64,000 nt of DNA from Clostridium rectalis (GCF_900626095.1 NZ_UYZZ01000002.1:310001-374000); one strand, 5' to 3'; positions 47,198 through 55,910 are shown, counted from the first letter of the stretch. Numbers and translations are program-made. Notes: generated by a model from the letters alone, not told the origin.

Positions 47198-47710
47198 TTA
47201 TGCTCTTTTTGGAGCCAGAATCATTGTCATATTTTTACCTTCTAACTTCGCAGGTTTTTCTACAACACAAACATCTTCAAGTTTTGAAACAAACAATGCA
47301 AGTATTTTCTTACCTACAAAAGAATAATCAGCTTCTCTTCCTCTGAATCTTACAGTTACTTTTACTTTATCTTCTGCTAATAAAAACTTTTTTGCATTAT
47401 TAGCTTTTATCCCTATATCGTGTTCTTCAATTGTAGGACTTAGCCTTATTTCTTTCAGATTTATAACCTTTTGTTTTTTTCTAGCTTCCTTCTCTTTTTT
47501 GGATTGTTCATATACAAACTTTCCAAAATTCATTATTTTACAAACAGGTGGATTAGCTGTTGGTGCTATAAGTACCAAATCTAATTCCTTTTCTTCTGCT
47601 ATTTTTAGAGCCTCTGATGATGATAATATCCCTAATGCTTCACCATCGTCTGTTATAACCCTAATTTCTTTTTCCCTAATTTCTTCATTAACAAGGAAAT
47701 TTTTACTAAT
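47198..47710 (-). CDS. infC: Translation initiation factor IF-3, probable AUU start
   Basis: About 171 residues with the [11 protein letters not shown] start, [13 protein letters not shown]-like segment ([28 protein letters not shown]), [14 protein letters not shown] and [13 protein letters not shown] of IF-3. IF-3 keeps subunits apart and checks start codons. GTG at 47719 opens the frame but lies within the ribosome site GGGAGGTG. ATT at 47710 lies 6 nt after the site and matches the start of the Bacillus protein. AUU is the classical infC start, a codon IF-3 itself rejects, giving autoregulation. Confidence 0.93.
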   Translation of the reverse strand: MSKNFLVNEEIREKEIRVITDDGEALGILSSSEALKIAEEKELDLVLIAPTANPPVCKIMNFGKFVYEQSKKEKEARKKQKVINLKEIRLSPTIEEHDIGIKANNAKKFLLAEDKVKVTVRFRGREADYSFVGKKILALFVSKLEDVCVVEKPAKLEGKNMTMILAPKRA

Positions 47711-47743
47711 AACTTTCACCTCCCAGGTGGTTTAAAATAATAT

Positions 47744-47847
47744 AAAAAAGGACAGCGTAAAGCCGTCCTCAATATACAAACAATAAAATTACCAAACCCT
47801 ACTAAGCGTTGCCGTAAGGTGAGAAACGGCTAGTTTCTTCTTAACAG
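47744..47847 (-). promoter_or_regulatory. L20 leader of infC-rpmI-rplT
   Basis: The leader RNA contains GAAACTAGCCGTTTC and the GTAGGGTTTGG region, then a terminator with arms GGACGGC and GCTGTCC (47750-47768) followed by six Ts. Position and content match the Firmicute L20-binding leader that mimics the L20 site of 23S rRNA and terminates transcription when L20 is in excess. Confidence 0.82.
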
Positions 47848-47852
47848 ATTAT

Positions 47853-47881
47853 ATTTTACTATATTTTTTTAACCTTGTCAA
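47853..47881 (-). promoter_or_regulatory. Sigma-A promoter of infC-rpmI-rplT
   Basis: A perfect TTGACA and TAAAAT are separated by 17 bp on the minus strand, just after the thrS stop. The start point falls at the beginning of the L20 leader. Confidence 0.8.
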
Positions 47882-47890
47882 TACATTTTT

Positions 47891-49825
47891 TTATTTATTT
47901 TCTTTTGAAAGTGAGCTATCCAAATCTCTATTCTCAACTTCTTCTTTTATCATAGCTATGAAGTTACCTAAGTCCATAGCACCTAAGTCTCCACCTTTCC
48001 TACTTCTAAGTGCAATTTTATTTTCTTGCATTTCTTTATCTCCAACTATAATCATATATGGAATTTTTTCAAGTTGAGCCTCTCTTATTTTATAACCAAT
48101 TTTTTCATTTCTATCATCAGTTTCCACTCTTATTCCACTGTTTTTCAATGTTTCTGTAATATTATATATATAATCCTTTTGTGAATCAGTTATATTCATA
48201 ACTTTTACTTGAACAGGTGCAAGCCACATTGGGAATGATCCTGCAAAATGTTCTATAAGTATTCCTATAAATCTTTCTATACTTCCAAATACAACTCTAT
48301 GGACCATAACTGGTCTATGTTTTTCTCCATCAGGCCCCACATATGTTAAGTCAAATCTTTCAGGCATTTGAAAATCAAGCTGAATAGTTCCGCACTGCCA
48401 AGTTCTTCCTATGCAATCTTTTAAATGAAAATCTATTTTTGGACCATAAAAAGCTCCATCCCCTTCATTAACTATATAAGGAAGACCTATAGCATTTAAT
48501 GCCTCAACCAATCCATTAGTAGCCGCTTCCCAATCTTCATCACTACCCATTGAATCCTCTGGTCTTGTTGAAAGTTCTACAAAATACTCAAACCCAAATA
48601 CTTTATAAAATCCATCTATAAGCTTTATTACATTTAAAATTTCTTCTTTAATTTGTTCTTTCGTCATAAAAATATGCGCATCATCTTGTGTAAAACATCT
48701 AACCCTCATCAATCCGTGTAATGCACCTGAAAGTTCATGTCTATGAACAAGTCCTAACTCTCCTAATCTTAAAGGAAACTCCTTATAAGAATGCATTGAA
48801 CTTTTATAAACTAATATAGATCCTGGACAATTCATAGGTTTAACTGCATAATCTTCTTCATCTATTTTTGTGAAATACATATTCTCTTTATAATGATCCC
48901 AATGACCAGATTGATGCCATAATGCTTCGTTTAATATAATAGGTGTTCTTATTTCATCATATCCAGCCTCTGTATGTCTTTCTCTCCAAAATCCTTCAAG
49001 TATATTCCTAAGAACCATTCCCTTTGGATGGAAAAACGGGAATCCTGGTCCTTCTTCATGTATGGTAAACAAGTCAAGTTCTTTTCCCAATTTCCTATGA
49101 TCCCTTTTTTTTGCCTCTTCTAACATATTTAAATAAGCTTCCAACTCACTTTTTTTATTAAAAGCTGTTCCATATATCCTCTGAAGCATCTTATTTTTTT
49201 CGTCACCTCTCCAATATGCACCTGCTAATGAAAGTAATTTAATTGCTTTTACTTTACCAGTTGCTGGTACATGAGGTCCTGCACATAAATCTGTGAAATC
49301 TCCCTGTCTGTAAAATGAAATTATTGCATCCTTTGGAAGATCCTCTATTAACTCAACCTTATATGGCTCATCCTTTTCTTTCATAAATTTTATGGCCTCA
49401 TCTCTTGAAAGTTCAAATCTTTCAAGTTGGAGATTTTCTTTTACTATTTTATTCATTTCTTTTTCAATATTTTCTAACATTTCTGGTGTAAATGTAAAAT
49501 CAGCATCAAAATCATAGTAAAATCCATTTTCAATAGCAGGTCCTATAGCAAGTTTTACTTTTGGATACAATCTTTTAACTGCTTGAGCTAATATATGTGA
49601 AGCAGTATGTCTTAATGTCCACTTTCCACCCTCATCATCAAATGTCAATATTTCTAAAGTACATTCATCATTAATTTCTGTCATTAGTTCAGCATTCTCA
49701 CCATTTATCTTAGCTCCTAATGATTTTTTGTAAAGTGCAGGACTAATTTTCATAGCTATATCACTTACTTTTGTTCCCTTTTCTACCTCTATTATTTTTC
49801 CATCTTTCAATGTTACTTTCAACAT
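47891..49825 (-). CDS. thrS: Threonyl-tRNA synthetase
   Basis: 644 residues, full length. It has the TGS domain (VTLKDGKIIEVEKGTKVSDIAM), the editing domain with HTASHILAQAVKRLYP, and the class II core with GPGFPFFHPKGMVLRNILE, the zinc-binding MNCPG Cys, the motif 2 RLGELGLVHRHELSGALHGLMRVRCFTQDDAHIF and GSIERFIGILIEH. The anticodon-binding domain closes the protein. It charges tRNA-Thr under the T-box upstream. It starts at ATG after AGGAGGA. Confidence 0.97.
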   Translation of the reverse strand: MLKVTLKDGKIIEVEKGTKVSDIAMKISPALYKKSLGAKINGENAELMTEINDECTLEILTFDDEGGKWTLRHTASHILAQAVKRLYPKVKLAIGPAIENGFYYDFDADFTFTPEMLENIEKEMNKIVKENLQLERFELSRDEAIKFMKEKDEPYKVELIEDLPKDAIISFYRQGDFTDLCAGPHVPATGKVKAIKLLSLAGAYWRGDEKNKMLQRIYGTAFNKKSELEAYLNMLEEAKKRDHRKLGKELDLFTIHEEGPGFPFFHPKGMVLRNILEGFWRERHTEAGYDEIRTPIILNEALWHQSGHWDHYKENMYFTKIDEEDYAVKPMNCPGSILVYKSSMHSYKEFPLRLGELGLVHRHELSGALHGLMRVRCFTQDDAHIFMTKEQIKEEILNVIKLIDGFYKVFGFEYFVELSTRPEDSMGSDEDWEAATNGLVEALNAIGLPYIVNEGDGAFYGPKIDFHLKDCIGRTWQCGTIQLDFQMPERFDLTYVGPDGEKHRPVMVHRVVFGSIERFIGILIEHFAGSFPMWLAPVQVKVMNITDSQKDYIYNITETLKNSGIRVETDDRNEKIGYKIREAQLEKIPYMIIVGDKEMQENKIALRSRKGGDLGAMDLGNFIAMIKEEVENRDLDSSLSKENK

Positions 49826-49872
49826 AATTTTCCTCCTTATCTTTTATTTTAATTCATTTATATAAACAAAAA

Positions 49873-50136
49873 ATAAAAAAACCCTCCCAAGCAATGGGAC
49901 GATTGTAACCGCGGTTCCACCCAAATTAATAATAAATAGTATATCTATTAAAATCTTTGTACCTTTAACGCAGGTAATACGGCTATGCTTACTAAAAGTT
50001 CAGCATACAACTCAAAGGTGGTTTTCCATAACTAATATTAAGAAAATTTTTCAGCCAGTGAATTTTCCTCTCTACTAATAATACACTATGTACTCTTCCT
50101 TCTCATCGTTTTTGAAAAAAAAATTCTTTATCTTTT
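49873..50136 (-). promoter_or_regulatory. T-box leader of thrS (tRNA-Thr sensing)
   Basis: The T-box GGGTGGAACCGCGG lies at 49909-49922 on the minus strand, followed by a terminator (stem GTCCCATTG/CTTGGGAG region) with six Ts. Stem I has GATGAGAAGGAAGAGTA. Aligned with the pheS leader, the specifier is ACC (50020-50022), a Thr codon, in GAAAACCACCTTTGAGTT. Confidence 0.93.
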
Positions 50137-50141
50137 TTATA

Positions 50142-50170
50142 ATTATATTCTTTACCAACAGTAATGTCAA
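50142..50170 (-). promoter_or_regulatory. Consensus sigma-A promoter of thrS
   Basis: A perfect TTGACA and TATAAT are separated by 17 bp on the minus strand, just after the ytxC stop. Confidence 0.85.
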
Positions 50171-50189
50171 TGTCTAAATCTACATATAA

Positions 50190-51095
50190 TCATTTTTTTA
50201 CCTTTTGTTTTATTGATTTGCAAATTTTACAATTATCACAAAGAATAACACGTTGAAGAAAAACGTTTTTAATAGTATTTATCATTTCTTTATTAGAGCA
50301 ATTATCCCAACAATGAATAACTATTTTTTCAGGGCAATAGGTAATTAATGCACTTATAAGTATATCATCCTTATTTATGTCTCCAGTAACTTTATTTTTG
50401 CTTTCATCAAATTCTGAAAATAATTTATCTATTATGTCTTCCCCGTATTCATTTAAGACCTTATATTCGCCACTTCTATCAATAACAATATTTATTTCTT
50501 CCATTTTACTCTCTTGAATATCAACAAAATACTTTAATAGTTTTATAAATTCATTGTATTCTTTTTCTATCATATAATTTTCTACTACTTTATCAATAAT
50601 GCTTTCTAATTCTTTTTTAAATTCTTTCATTCTAAACGTCATAAAACCTTGTATATTAATCTCATCATTCTCATCGATACATTCTGTTATCTTTTTTAAC
50701 ATCTCATTTTTTCTATTAGTATAATAAATATTGTCCTCATCAATAATAGGAATGTGATTTATAAGTATATTTATACTTTTATACTTAATATCATTTATTT
50801 CATCATCACTAAGAAAGAAATAAGTATCATTTATAAAATCATTTATATATTTATCAAAAAATTCATTTATTAATATTTTATATAAAATATTACTAATATA
50901 CATATTAAACATATTAACATTTTTTTTATTTAAATTCTTATTATCACAATATATGTTAATGAAGTGAGTGTTATTTTTTATACTTTCTGAAATGCCAATC
51001 TCTACTTTTTTTTCTTTAAAATAGTTCTTTAATTCTTTTATTCCTTCTATAACTTCTTCTCTATCTTTATCATAAATCAGTTTAAAACTTGCCAT
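50190..51095 (-). CDS. ytxC: Putative sporulation protein YtxC
   Basis: 301 residues, mostly helical, matching the YtxC family by its central MTFRMKEFKKELESIIDKVVENYMIEKEYNEFIKLLKYFVDIQE and by its C-terminal ending with VIHCWDNC and LCDNCKICKSI. Its link with thrS is seen in other Firmicutes. The function is unknown apart from sporulation association. There is no signal peptide or membrane segment. A Cys group (CDNCKIC) at the end may bind metal. It starts at ATG after AAAGGAG and is divergent from the gene at 51253. Confidence 0.82.
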   Translation of the reverse strand: MASFKLIYDKDREEVIEGIKELKNYFKEKKVEIGISESIKNNTHFINIYCDNKNLNKKNVNMFNMYISNILYKILINEFFDKYINDFINDTYFFLSDDEINDIKYKSINILINHIPIIDEDNIYYTNRKNEMLKKITECIDENDEINIQGFMTFRMKEFKKELESIIDKVVENYMIEKEYNEFIKLLKYFVDIQESKMEEINIVIDRSGEYKVLNEYGEDIIDKLFSEFDESKNKVTGDINKDDILISALITYCPEKIVIHCWDNCSNKEMINTIKNVFLQRVILCDNCKICKSIKQKVKK

Positions 51096-51252
51096 AAATT
51101 TCTCACTCCTTTCTTGAATAGTATGTGTTTAATTTTATTGTATATTCATAAATAAATTCATTAAAAATCGACAGTTTATCCCCTGTGATTTTTACAAAGT
51201 TTTTATTATAATTTAAAATAAGAAGTATAAATAACTTTTTAGGAGGGTTTAC

Positions 51253-51957
51253 ATGCCAATTAGTTTTGTTGATTATAGAATAAATAAAAATGAAGAAGCT
51301 AACTTGAAGAAATTAGGAGTAGAGATAATTAAATGCCCCCCATGCAAACAGTTATATCAAGCGATTTGTGGACATCCCGATATGATTTTACATATAATTA
51401 ACAATAAAAAAATTATTGTTAATAAAGATATAGATAAGAATTTTATAAGCAAATTGAATTCTTTCAATATTGATGTTATTCTTTCTAAAAACTCTCTTAA
51501 GATTAAGTACCCTTATGATATAATATTAAATGCAGTAAGCATGGACTATTTATTTTTTCATTACATAAATTATACTGATCCTAATTTATTATTACAGCTT
51601 AATAATAAAAAACAAATATCTGTAAAACAAGGATATACAAAATGTTCTACTGCCATTATTAATAGCAAAGCTATAATAACCAGTGACAAAAGTATAGATG
51701 CCGCTATGAAAAAAGAAAATATAGATAGTTTATTATTACCCCCAGGAGATATACTTTTACCAGGTTTTGATTATGGTTTCATTGGTGGATGTTGTGGAAT
51801 GGTAACTGAAAAGGAAATGGCCTTTTATGGAAATCTAAATTACTATAAATATGGAAAAGAAGTATTAAACTTTTTATATAAATATAATGTAAAACCTATA
51901 TTTTTAAGCGATGGTAAGTTAATAGACAGAGGAAGTATACTCACTATTAATATATAA
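51253..51957 (+). CDS. DUF6873-like (pentein/GME-fold) protein
   Basis: 234 residues. I recognise the family only as DUF6873, related to the arginine-deiminase (GME) fold. VDYRIN at the start, the KCPPCKQLYQAICGHPDM segment and VKQGYTKCSTAIIN, DKSI..AMKKENID, then PGFDYGFIGGCCGMV are the visible conserved points. The CGHPD His and GGCCG Cys could form a pentein-like active site. The reaction, if any, is unknown. It starts at ATG after AGGAGGG, reads towards the tRNA cluster and ends in a shared terminator. Confidence 0.7.
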   Translation: MPISFVDYRINKNEEANLKKLGVEIIKCPPCKQLYQAICGHPDMILHIINNKKIIVNKDIDKNFISKLNSFNIDVILSKNSLKIKYPYDIILNAVSMDYLFFHYINYTDPNLLLQLNNKKQISVKQGYTKCSTAIINSKAIITSDKSIDAAMKKENIDSLLLPPGDILLPGFDYGFIGGCCGMVTEKEMAFYGNLNYYKYGKEVLNFLYKYNVKPIFLSDGKLIDRGSILTINI

Positions 51958-52017
51958 TTATTTATGGCCATTACTTAATTAATCTTATTAAAACATATAT
52001 ATAATTTATTTCAATAA

Positions 52018-52045
52018 AAAAAACTAGTATAAATACTAGTTTTTT
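52018..52045. terminator. Bidirectional terminator between the DUF6873-like gene and the tRNA cluster
   Basis: The 13-bp arms AAAAAACTAGTAT and ATACTAGTTTTTT enclose a 2-nt spacer, with Ts on both strands. It follows tRNA-Cys CCA directly on the minus strand and the plus-strand gene by 61 bases. Confidence 0.9.
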
Positions 52046-52046
52046 T

Positions 52047-52120
52047 TGGAGGCGCCACCCAGATTTGAACTGGGGATAAAGGTGTTGCAGACCTGTGCCT
52101 TACCACTTGGCCATAGCGCC
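52047..52120 (-). tRNA. tRNA-Cys (GCA)
   Basis: A complete cloverleaf with acceptor GGCGCTA, anticodon loop TCTGCAAC and T arm with GTTCAAATC. The CCA end is encoded. It is the last of five tRNAs in the cluster. Confidence 0.96.
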
Positions 52121-52136
52121 ATACTGTATTAAATTG

Positions 52137-52211
52137 TGGAGCGGAAGACGGGATTCGAACCCGCGACGTTCACCTTGGCAAGGTGACGCTCTACCACTGA
52201 GCCACTCCCGC
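52137..52211 (-). tRNA. tRNA-Gly (GCC)
   Basis: Acceptor GCGGGAG pairs with CTTCCGC, the anticodon loop is TTGCCAA and the T loop is GTTCGAATC. CCA is encoded after the discriminator base. Confidence 0.96.
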
Positions 52212-52212
52212 G

Positions 52213-52288
<76 letters not shown>

Positions 52289-52298
52289 TAAAAAATTA

Positions 52299-52375
52299 TG
52301 GCGACCCAGAAGGGGTTCGAACCCTCGACCTCCGGCGTGACAGGCCGGCACTCTAACCAACTGAGCCACTGGGCC
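52299..52375 (-). tRNA. tRNA-Asp (GTC)
   Basis: Acceptor GGCCCAG pairs with CTGGGTC (one G-U), the anticodon loop is CTGTCAC and the T loop is GTTCGAACC. CCA is encoded. Confidence 0.97.
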
Positions 52376-52383
52376 ATATTTTG

Positions 52384-52459
52384 TGGTGGGCACAACAGGG
52401 CTCGAACCTGTGACCCCCTGCTTGTAAGGCAGATGCTCTCCCAGCTGAGCTATGCGCCC
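52384..52459 (-). tRNA. tRNA-Val (TAC)
   Basis: Acceptor GGGCGCA pairs with TGTGCCC, the anticodon loop is CTTACAA and the D arm is AGCTCAGCTGGGAGAGC. CCA is encoded. It is first in the cluster, 38 bases downstream of the promoter. Confidence 0.97.
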
Positions 52460-52496
52460 ACAAAATTTATACTTTTGAATTTCCACGACAATTTAT

Positions 52497-52525
52497 ATTA
52501 TACTAATGCAAATAATTTTTGTCAA
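52497..52525 (-). promoter_or_regulatory. Consensus sigma-A promoter of the tRNA cluster
   Basis: A perfect TTGACA and TATAAT with a 17-bp spacer on the minus strand. The predicted start lies about 30 bases before tRNA-Val. Confidence 0.92.
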
Positions 52526-52551
52526 TATTTTTTTATTTTTTTCATTTAATA

Positions 52552-52609
52552 GCGTATATATCCATTGTAATATTATTACTTTTATAAATATTATGTATAA
52601 TATATACGC
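52552..52609 (-). terminator. Possible terminator of cobT
   Basis: The 9-bp arms GCGTATATA and TATATACGC flank an AT-rich 40-nt loop, 22 bases past the cobT stop. Ts follow only after an interval on the minus strand, so this is a moderate call. Confidence 0.45.
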
Positions 52610-52630
52610 CATTATTTAACGTAAAATTCT

Positions 52631-53710
52631 TTATTTATCTTTTCTAATATCTACAAAAAATTCGTTATTGTGTATACTTGCTTCTTCCATTGTATACATA
52701 TTATTCATAATATTTAATGCAGATTCTATTATTAAAAACTCTAGTGGACACCCTGTACCTTCACCTAATCTCATTTCTAAATTCAAATTTGGTATTAATT
52801 CCAACTCCTTAATTACATATTCAGCTCCTGGCTCCACAGGTAGATGAGATGGAAACATAAAGTCCTTACTATAAGAGTTCATCCTATAAGCACATAATGC
52901 AGCAGCACAAGCTATAACTCCATCAATAACTATAGGCACCCTATTTTTAGCTGCTCCTAAAAAGCATCCACAAAGTCCAGCAATATCAAATCCTCCAACC
53001 TTTGATAATACATCTATTACATCATTTCTATTAGGATTATTTAATTTAATAGCATTTTTTATTACTGTTTTTTTATTTCGGAATTGTTTTTCCGTAAGTC
53101 CAGATCCCTTTCCAACAACTAAATCCGAATCCATATCAGCAAGAACACTAATCACAGCTGCACTAGTAGCAGTATTACACATTCCAGCCTCGCCTGTACC
53201 AAATAGATTATAACCATCATTTACTAGCTTGTCTATTGTTTCTATTCCTGTCTCAATTGCTTTAATAGTTTCATCTCTAGTCATTGCTGGTCCCTTAGCC
53301 ATATTTTTAGTTCCATAAGCGATTTTTTTATTAATTATTTTAGGATTATTAAAATCTGCTTTTACCCCAAGGTCTACTACACATATCTCTGAATTAGTAT
53401 ATTTTGATAAAACCCCTATACCTGTAAAACCCTTTGTGTAGTTGTCAGTTATTAATGCTGTTAACTCTAAAGGACATGCACTTACTCCCTCTTCCCATAC
53501 TCCATTATCGCCGCACATTACCACAGTTGTTTTTTTATTAATATTATTTTTTACTTTCCCTGTTATCCCTGCCATTTTTACAGCTATTTCTTCTAACTGA
53601 CCAAGACTACCTATAGGCTTACTTAATTTATCCATTCTTTGCCATGCACTTCTTATAGCTTCCTTATCAGATGGATATATATTTTTTAATGTTTTATCTA
53701 ATAATTTCAT
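52631..53710 (-). CDS. cobT: Nicotinate-nucleotide-dimethylbenzimidazole phosphoribosyltransferase
   Basis: 359 residues, full length. QRMDKLSKPIGSLGQLEEIAVKMAGI, VMCGDNGVWEEGVSACP, GEAGMCNTATSAAVISVL, GKGSGL and the catalytic Glu in RLGEGTGCPLEF are CobT features. It makes alpha-ribazole phosphate for the lower ligand of cobamides. No other cobamide gene is in the window. A dimethylbenzimidazole-type or alternative base cannot be told from sequence. It has its own promoter and starts with ATG after AGGAGTG. Confidence 0.95.
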   Translation of the reverse strand: MKLLDKTLKNIYPSDKEAIRSAWQRMDKLSKPIGSLGQLEEIAVKMAGITGKVKNNINKKTTVVMCGDNGVWEEGVSACPLELTALITDNYTKGFTGIGVLSKYTNSEICVVDLGVKADFNNPKIINKKIAYGTKNMAKGPAMTRDETIKAIETGIETIDKLVNDGYNLFGTGEAGMCNTATSAAVISVLADMDSDLVVGKGSGLTEKQFRNKKTVIKNAIKLNNPNRNDVIDVLSKVGGFDIAGLCGCFLGAAKNRVPIVIDGVIACAAALCAYRMNSYSKDFMFPSHLPVEPGAEYVIKELELIPNLNLEMRLGEGTGCPLEFLIIESALNIMNNMYTMEEASIHNNEFFVDIRKDK

Positions 53711-53835
53711 TATTCCACTCCTCTTAAAATACCCTAAAATATTACGTTTATTAAAACAAATCTAAAATAACAAATATAATACTATTATTTCTATGATCCC
53801 ACTATTTATAAATCATTATCTATAATTATATAAAC

Positions 53836-53864
53836 ATTATATTACTTAGGTGTATACCTTTCAA
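53836..53864 (-). promoter_or_regulatory. Sigma-A promoter of cobT
   Basis: TTGAAA and TATAAT with a 17-bp spacer on the minus strand. The spacer contains GGTATACACC. The 120-nt leader has no recognisable B12 box. Confidence 0.68.
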
Positions 53865-53884
53865 GAGAATTTACAAATATTTTA

Positions 53885-54784
53885 TTAATTTTGATCTTTA
53901 TTGTTCGTGATTTCTTTTAATAGATTTCCTATTTGTTCATGTGTAAATATATAAGATTTATTGCAAAACTGACATTTTAATTCTTCCTCTTTATTGTCAT
54001 TGTATATTTCTTCTAAGTCCTTTTTTCCAATACTTAAAAAAGCTCTTTCTACTCTTTCCCTAGAACAATCACATTTATAAGTTGGCACATCATCATCCAA
54101 AATTTTCAAATCCATATCCTCAAAAATATTCTTTAAAATCTCCTCAATAGTCAGTCCCTTAACTATTAAATCAGTAATAGAACTAACTTCTTCTAATCTA
54201 TAAGTTATTAAATCTGCGGTGAGTTCATTTGCCCCTGGCATCATCTGAATAATAAATCCTCCAGACGCTTTTACACTCAAATCTGTATCAACTAATACTC
54301 CTAGTCCAACTGCTGAAGGCGTTTGTTCTGATACAGTAAAATAATAAGCTAAATCATCCCCTATTTCTCCAGAATATATAGGAGTTTGCCCTACATATGG
54401 TTCTTTTAATCCCATATCCTTTATAACAATTAATCCTCCATCTTTACCAATAGCTCCACCTACATTTAATTTTCCTAAATTATTTGCTGGTATATCTACT
54501 TTAGGATTACCTATATACCCTTTTACACTTGCATCTGGATGTGCAGTAACAATTAATCCTCTTGCTTCTCCACCACCATCCATTTTTAATGTTAAAGTGT
54601 CTTTATCTGATTTTAACATAGATCCCATAAGACTACCTGCTGTTAACATTCTTCCTAAAGCAGCTGATGCCGTAGGAGAACAATTATGTATCTTCACTGC
54701 CTCGTTAACTAAATCTGTTGTTATGGCTGCAATTATTCTTACATCTCCTCCACTTGCTGTAGCTCTTACTAATTTATCACTCAT
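53885..54784 (-). CDS. hslO: Hsp33 redox-activated chaperone
   Basis: About 299 residues. [74 protein letters not shown] and the C-terminal zinc cysteines in [12 protein letters not shown] and CQFC match Hsp33. Oxidation releases zinc and activates the holdase. GGAGG lies 8 nt before ATG at 54784. The upstream ATG at 54799 lies in the site itself. It follows a methyltransferase gene by about 20 bases. Confidence 0.96.
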   Translation of the reverse strand: MSDKLVRATASGGDVRIIAAITTDLVNEAVKIHNCSPTASAALGRMLTAGSLMGSMLKSDKDTLTLKMDGGGEARGLIVTAHPDASVKGYIGNPKVDIPANNLGKLNVGGAIGKDGGLIVIKDMGLKEPYVGQTPIYSGEIGDDLAYYFTVSEQTPSAVGLGVLVDTDLSVKASGGFIIQMMPGANELTADLITYRLEEVSSITDLIVKGLTIEEILKNIFEDMDLKILDDDVPTYKCDCSRERVERAFLSIGKKDLEEIYNDNKEEELKCQFCNKSYIFTHEQIGNLLKEITNNKDQN

Positions 54785-54805
54785 ACTTTTTACCTCCATA
54801 TGTTT

Positions 54806-55543
54806 TTACCTTTTTAATACATATACTATTCTTTCACATTTGTTATCAATAGGTATATTTTCATAGTTATTTAATATCTGCTTTATTTGAAAACCTGTTT
54901 CATCTATTAAAGTTTCTATATAGTTTTGTGTATAAGCTCTCTCCCTATGAAACTCATCAAATCTTTTGTATAAATCTCCCTCTCTAACAAAAAAGGTTAG
55001 ATACATGTCCACTATATCATGTTCTAAAATATTTTCCCATATATAATACACATCATCTTCATCATAATTATAAATATTATTTCCCAATATATTGGTTAAT
55101 TTATAATAAGAATTTATATCAAATATAAATATGCCATTTTTCTTTAAATGTTTAAATACGCTTTGAAAATAAGATTTAATATCACTATCCTTAATTAGAT
55201 AGTTTGTGGAATCTAAACAACAAGTTATAAGATCAAACTCTTTATTTAAGGTAAGTTTACTTATATCTTGACATATAAACTTACCCTTTATCCCCTTTTC
55301 TCTCAACTTTTCCTCTGCCTCAGTAAGCATATTATAAGATAGATCCACTGCCCAGGTATTAATAAAATCCTTACTTATTTCCTGAGTAATATTCCCTGTT
55401 CCACAAGCTAAATCCAAATAGTCTCTTTTTTCAATCTCAAATTCTTCACATATATCTAATATTTTTTCAGCCCATGTACTATAATCTATGTCTCCTTTTA
55501 TAAGCCTATCATAAATGCTAGCAAATCTTCTATAGCAGTCCAC
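54806..55543 (-). CDS. SAM-dependent class I methyltransferase
   Basis: 245 residues. YLDLACGTGNITQEI is the SAM-binding motif I, and AVDLSYNMLTEAEEKLREKG and FDLITCCLDSTNYL follow as motifs II and IV. The target molecule is unknown. GTG at 55543 follows AAAGGAG by 9 nt. It lies between the spore-protein gene and hslO in one direction. Confidence 0.88.
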   Translation of the reverse strand: MDCYRRFASIYDRLIKGDIDYSTWAEKILDICEEFEIEKRDYLDLACGTGNITQEISKDFINTWAVDLSYNMLTEAEEKLREKGIKGKFICQDISKLTLNKEFDLITCCLDSTNYLIKDSDIKSYFQSVFKHLKKNGIFIFDINSYYKLTNILGNNIYNYDEDDVYYIWENILEHDIVDMYLTFFVREGDLYKRFDEFHRERAYTQNYIETLIDETGFQIKQILNNYENIPIDNKCERIVYVLKR

Positions 55544-55583
55544 TTAACCATACTCCTTTAATAAAATTTTACTCTAATTTATC

Positions 55584-55838
55584 TTATAGATTTTTATTCT
55601 GTAAGTCAACGTTTTTAGGAATATTTAATTCCTTTTTTCTCTTAGTCATAATTCCCCCAATTCTTCCTGTCTCTTCTGCTGTTAAAGCACTCCACCCATA
55701 TTTATCTACTTTATCACTTAAACCTAGTTCATCTGCTATTTCATATTTTAATTTTTCTCTGATTTTTTCTCCCTGTGTTAATTCCTTATTAGCTTTTATC
55801 TTAGCTTTTATAACCTTTTTCAAAGGTGTTTTTCCCAT
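55584..55838 (-). CDS. Alpha/beta-type small acid-soluble spore protein (SspF-like)
   Basis: 84 residues. LKYEIADELGLSDKV contains the spore protease (GPR)-type cleavage region, and TAEETGRIGGIMTKRKKEL is the DNA-binding C-terminal helix region of alpha/beta SASPs. It coats spore DNA and protects it from UV and heat. The ATG follows GGAGGGG. A perfect palindrome lies 33 bases upstream. A forespore sigma-G promoter is expected, but I could not place one with confidence. Confidence 0.87.
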   Translation of the reverse strand: MGKTPLKKVIKAKIKANKELTQGEKIREKLKYEIADELGLSDKVDKYGWSALTAEETGRIGGIMTKRKKELNIPKNVDLQNKNL

Positions 55839-55870
55839 TTAATTCCCCTCCAATTATGTAAAATATCTTT

Positions 55871-55890
55871 TATTATTGTTTACAATAATA
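55871..55890. promoter_or_regulatory. Perfect 9+2+9 palindrome upstream of the SASP gene
   Basis: TATTATTGTTTACAATAATA is a perfect inverted repeat 33 bases before the SASP start. It could be an operator or a promoter-region hairpin. I recognise no regulator for it. Confidence 0.45.
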
Positions 55891-55910
55891 GGAGAATTTA
55901 TACATAAAAG

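Noticed and set aside
51164-51193. Hairpin AAAATCGACAG / CTGTGATTTT in the ytxC divergent region, considered as a terminator
   Set aside because: No gene reads into it from either side, and the stem has a bulge. It is mentioned only as possible regulatory structure.
53711-53835. Possible cobalamin riboswitch before cobT
   Set aside because: The B12 box and the long paired stems are not visible in this AT-rich 120-nt leader.
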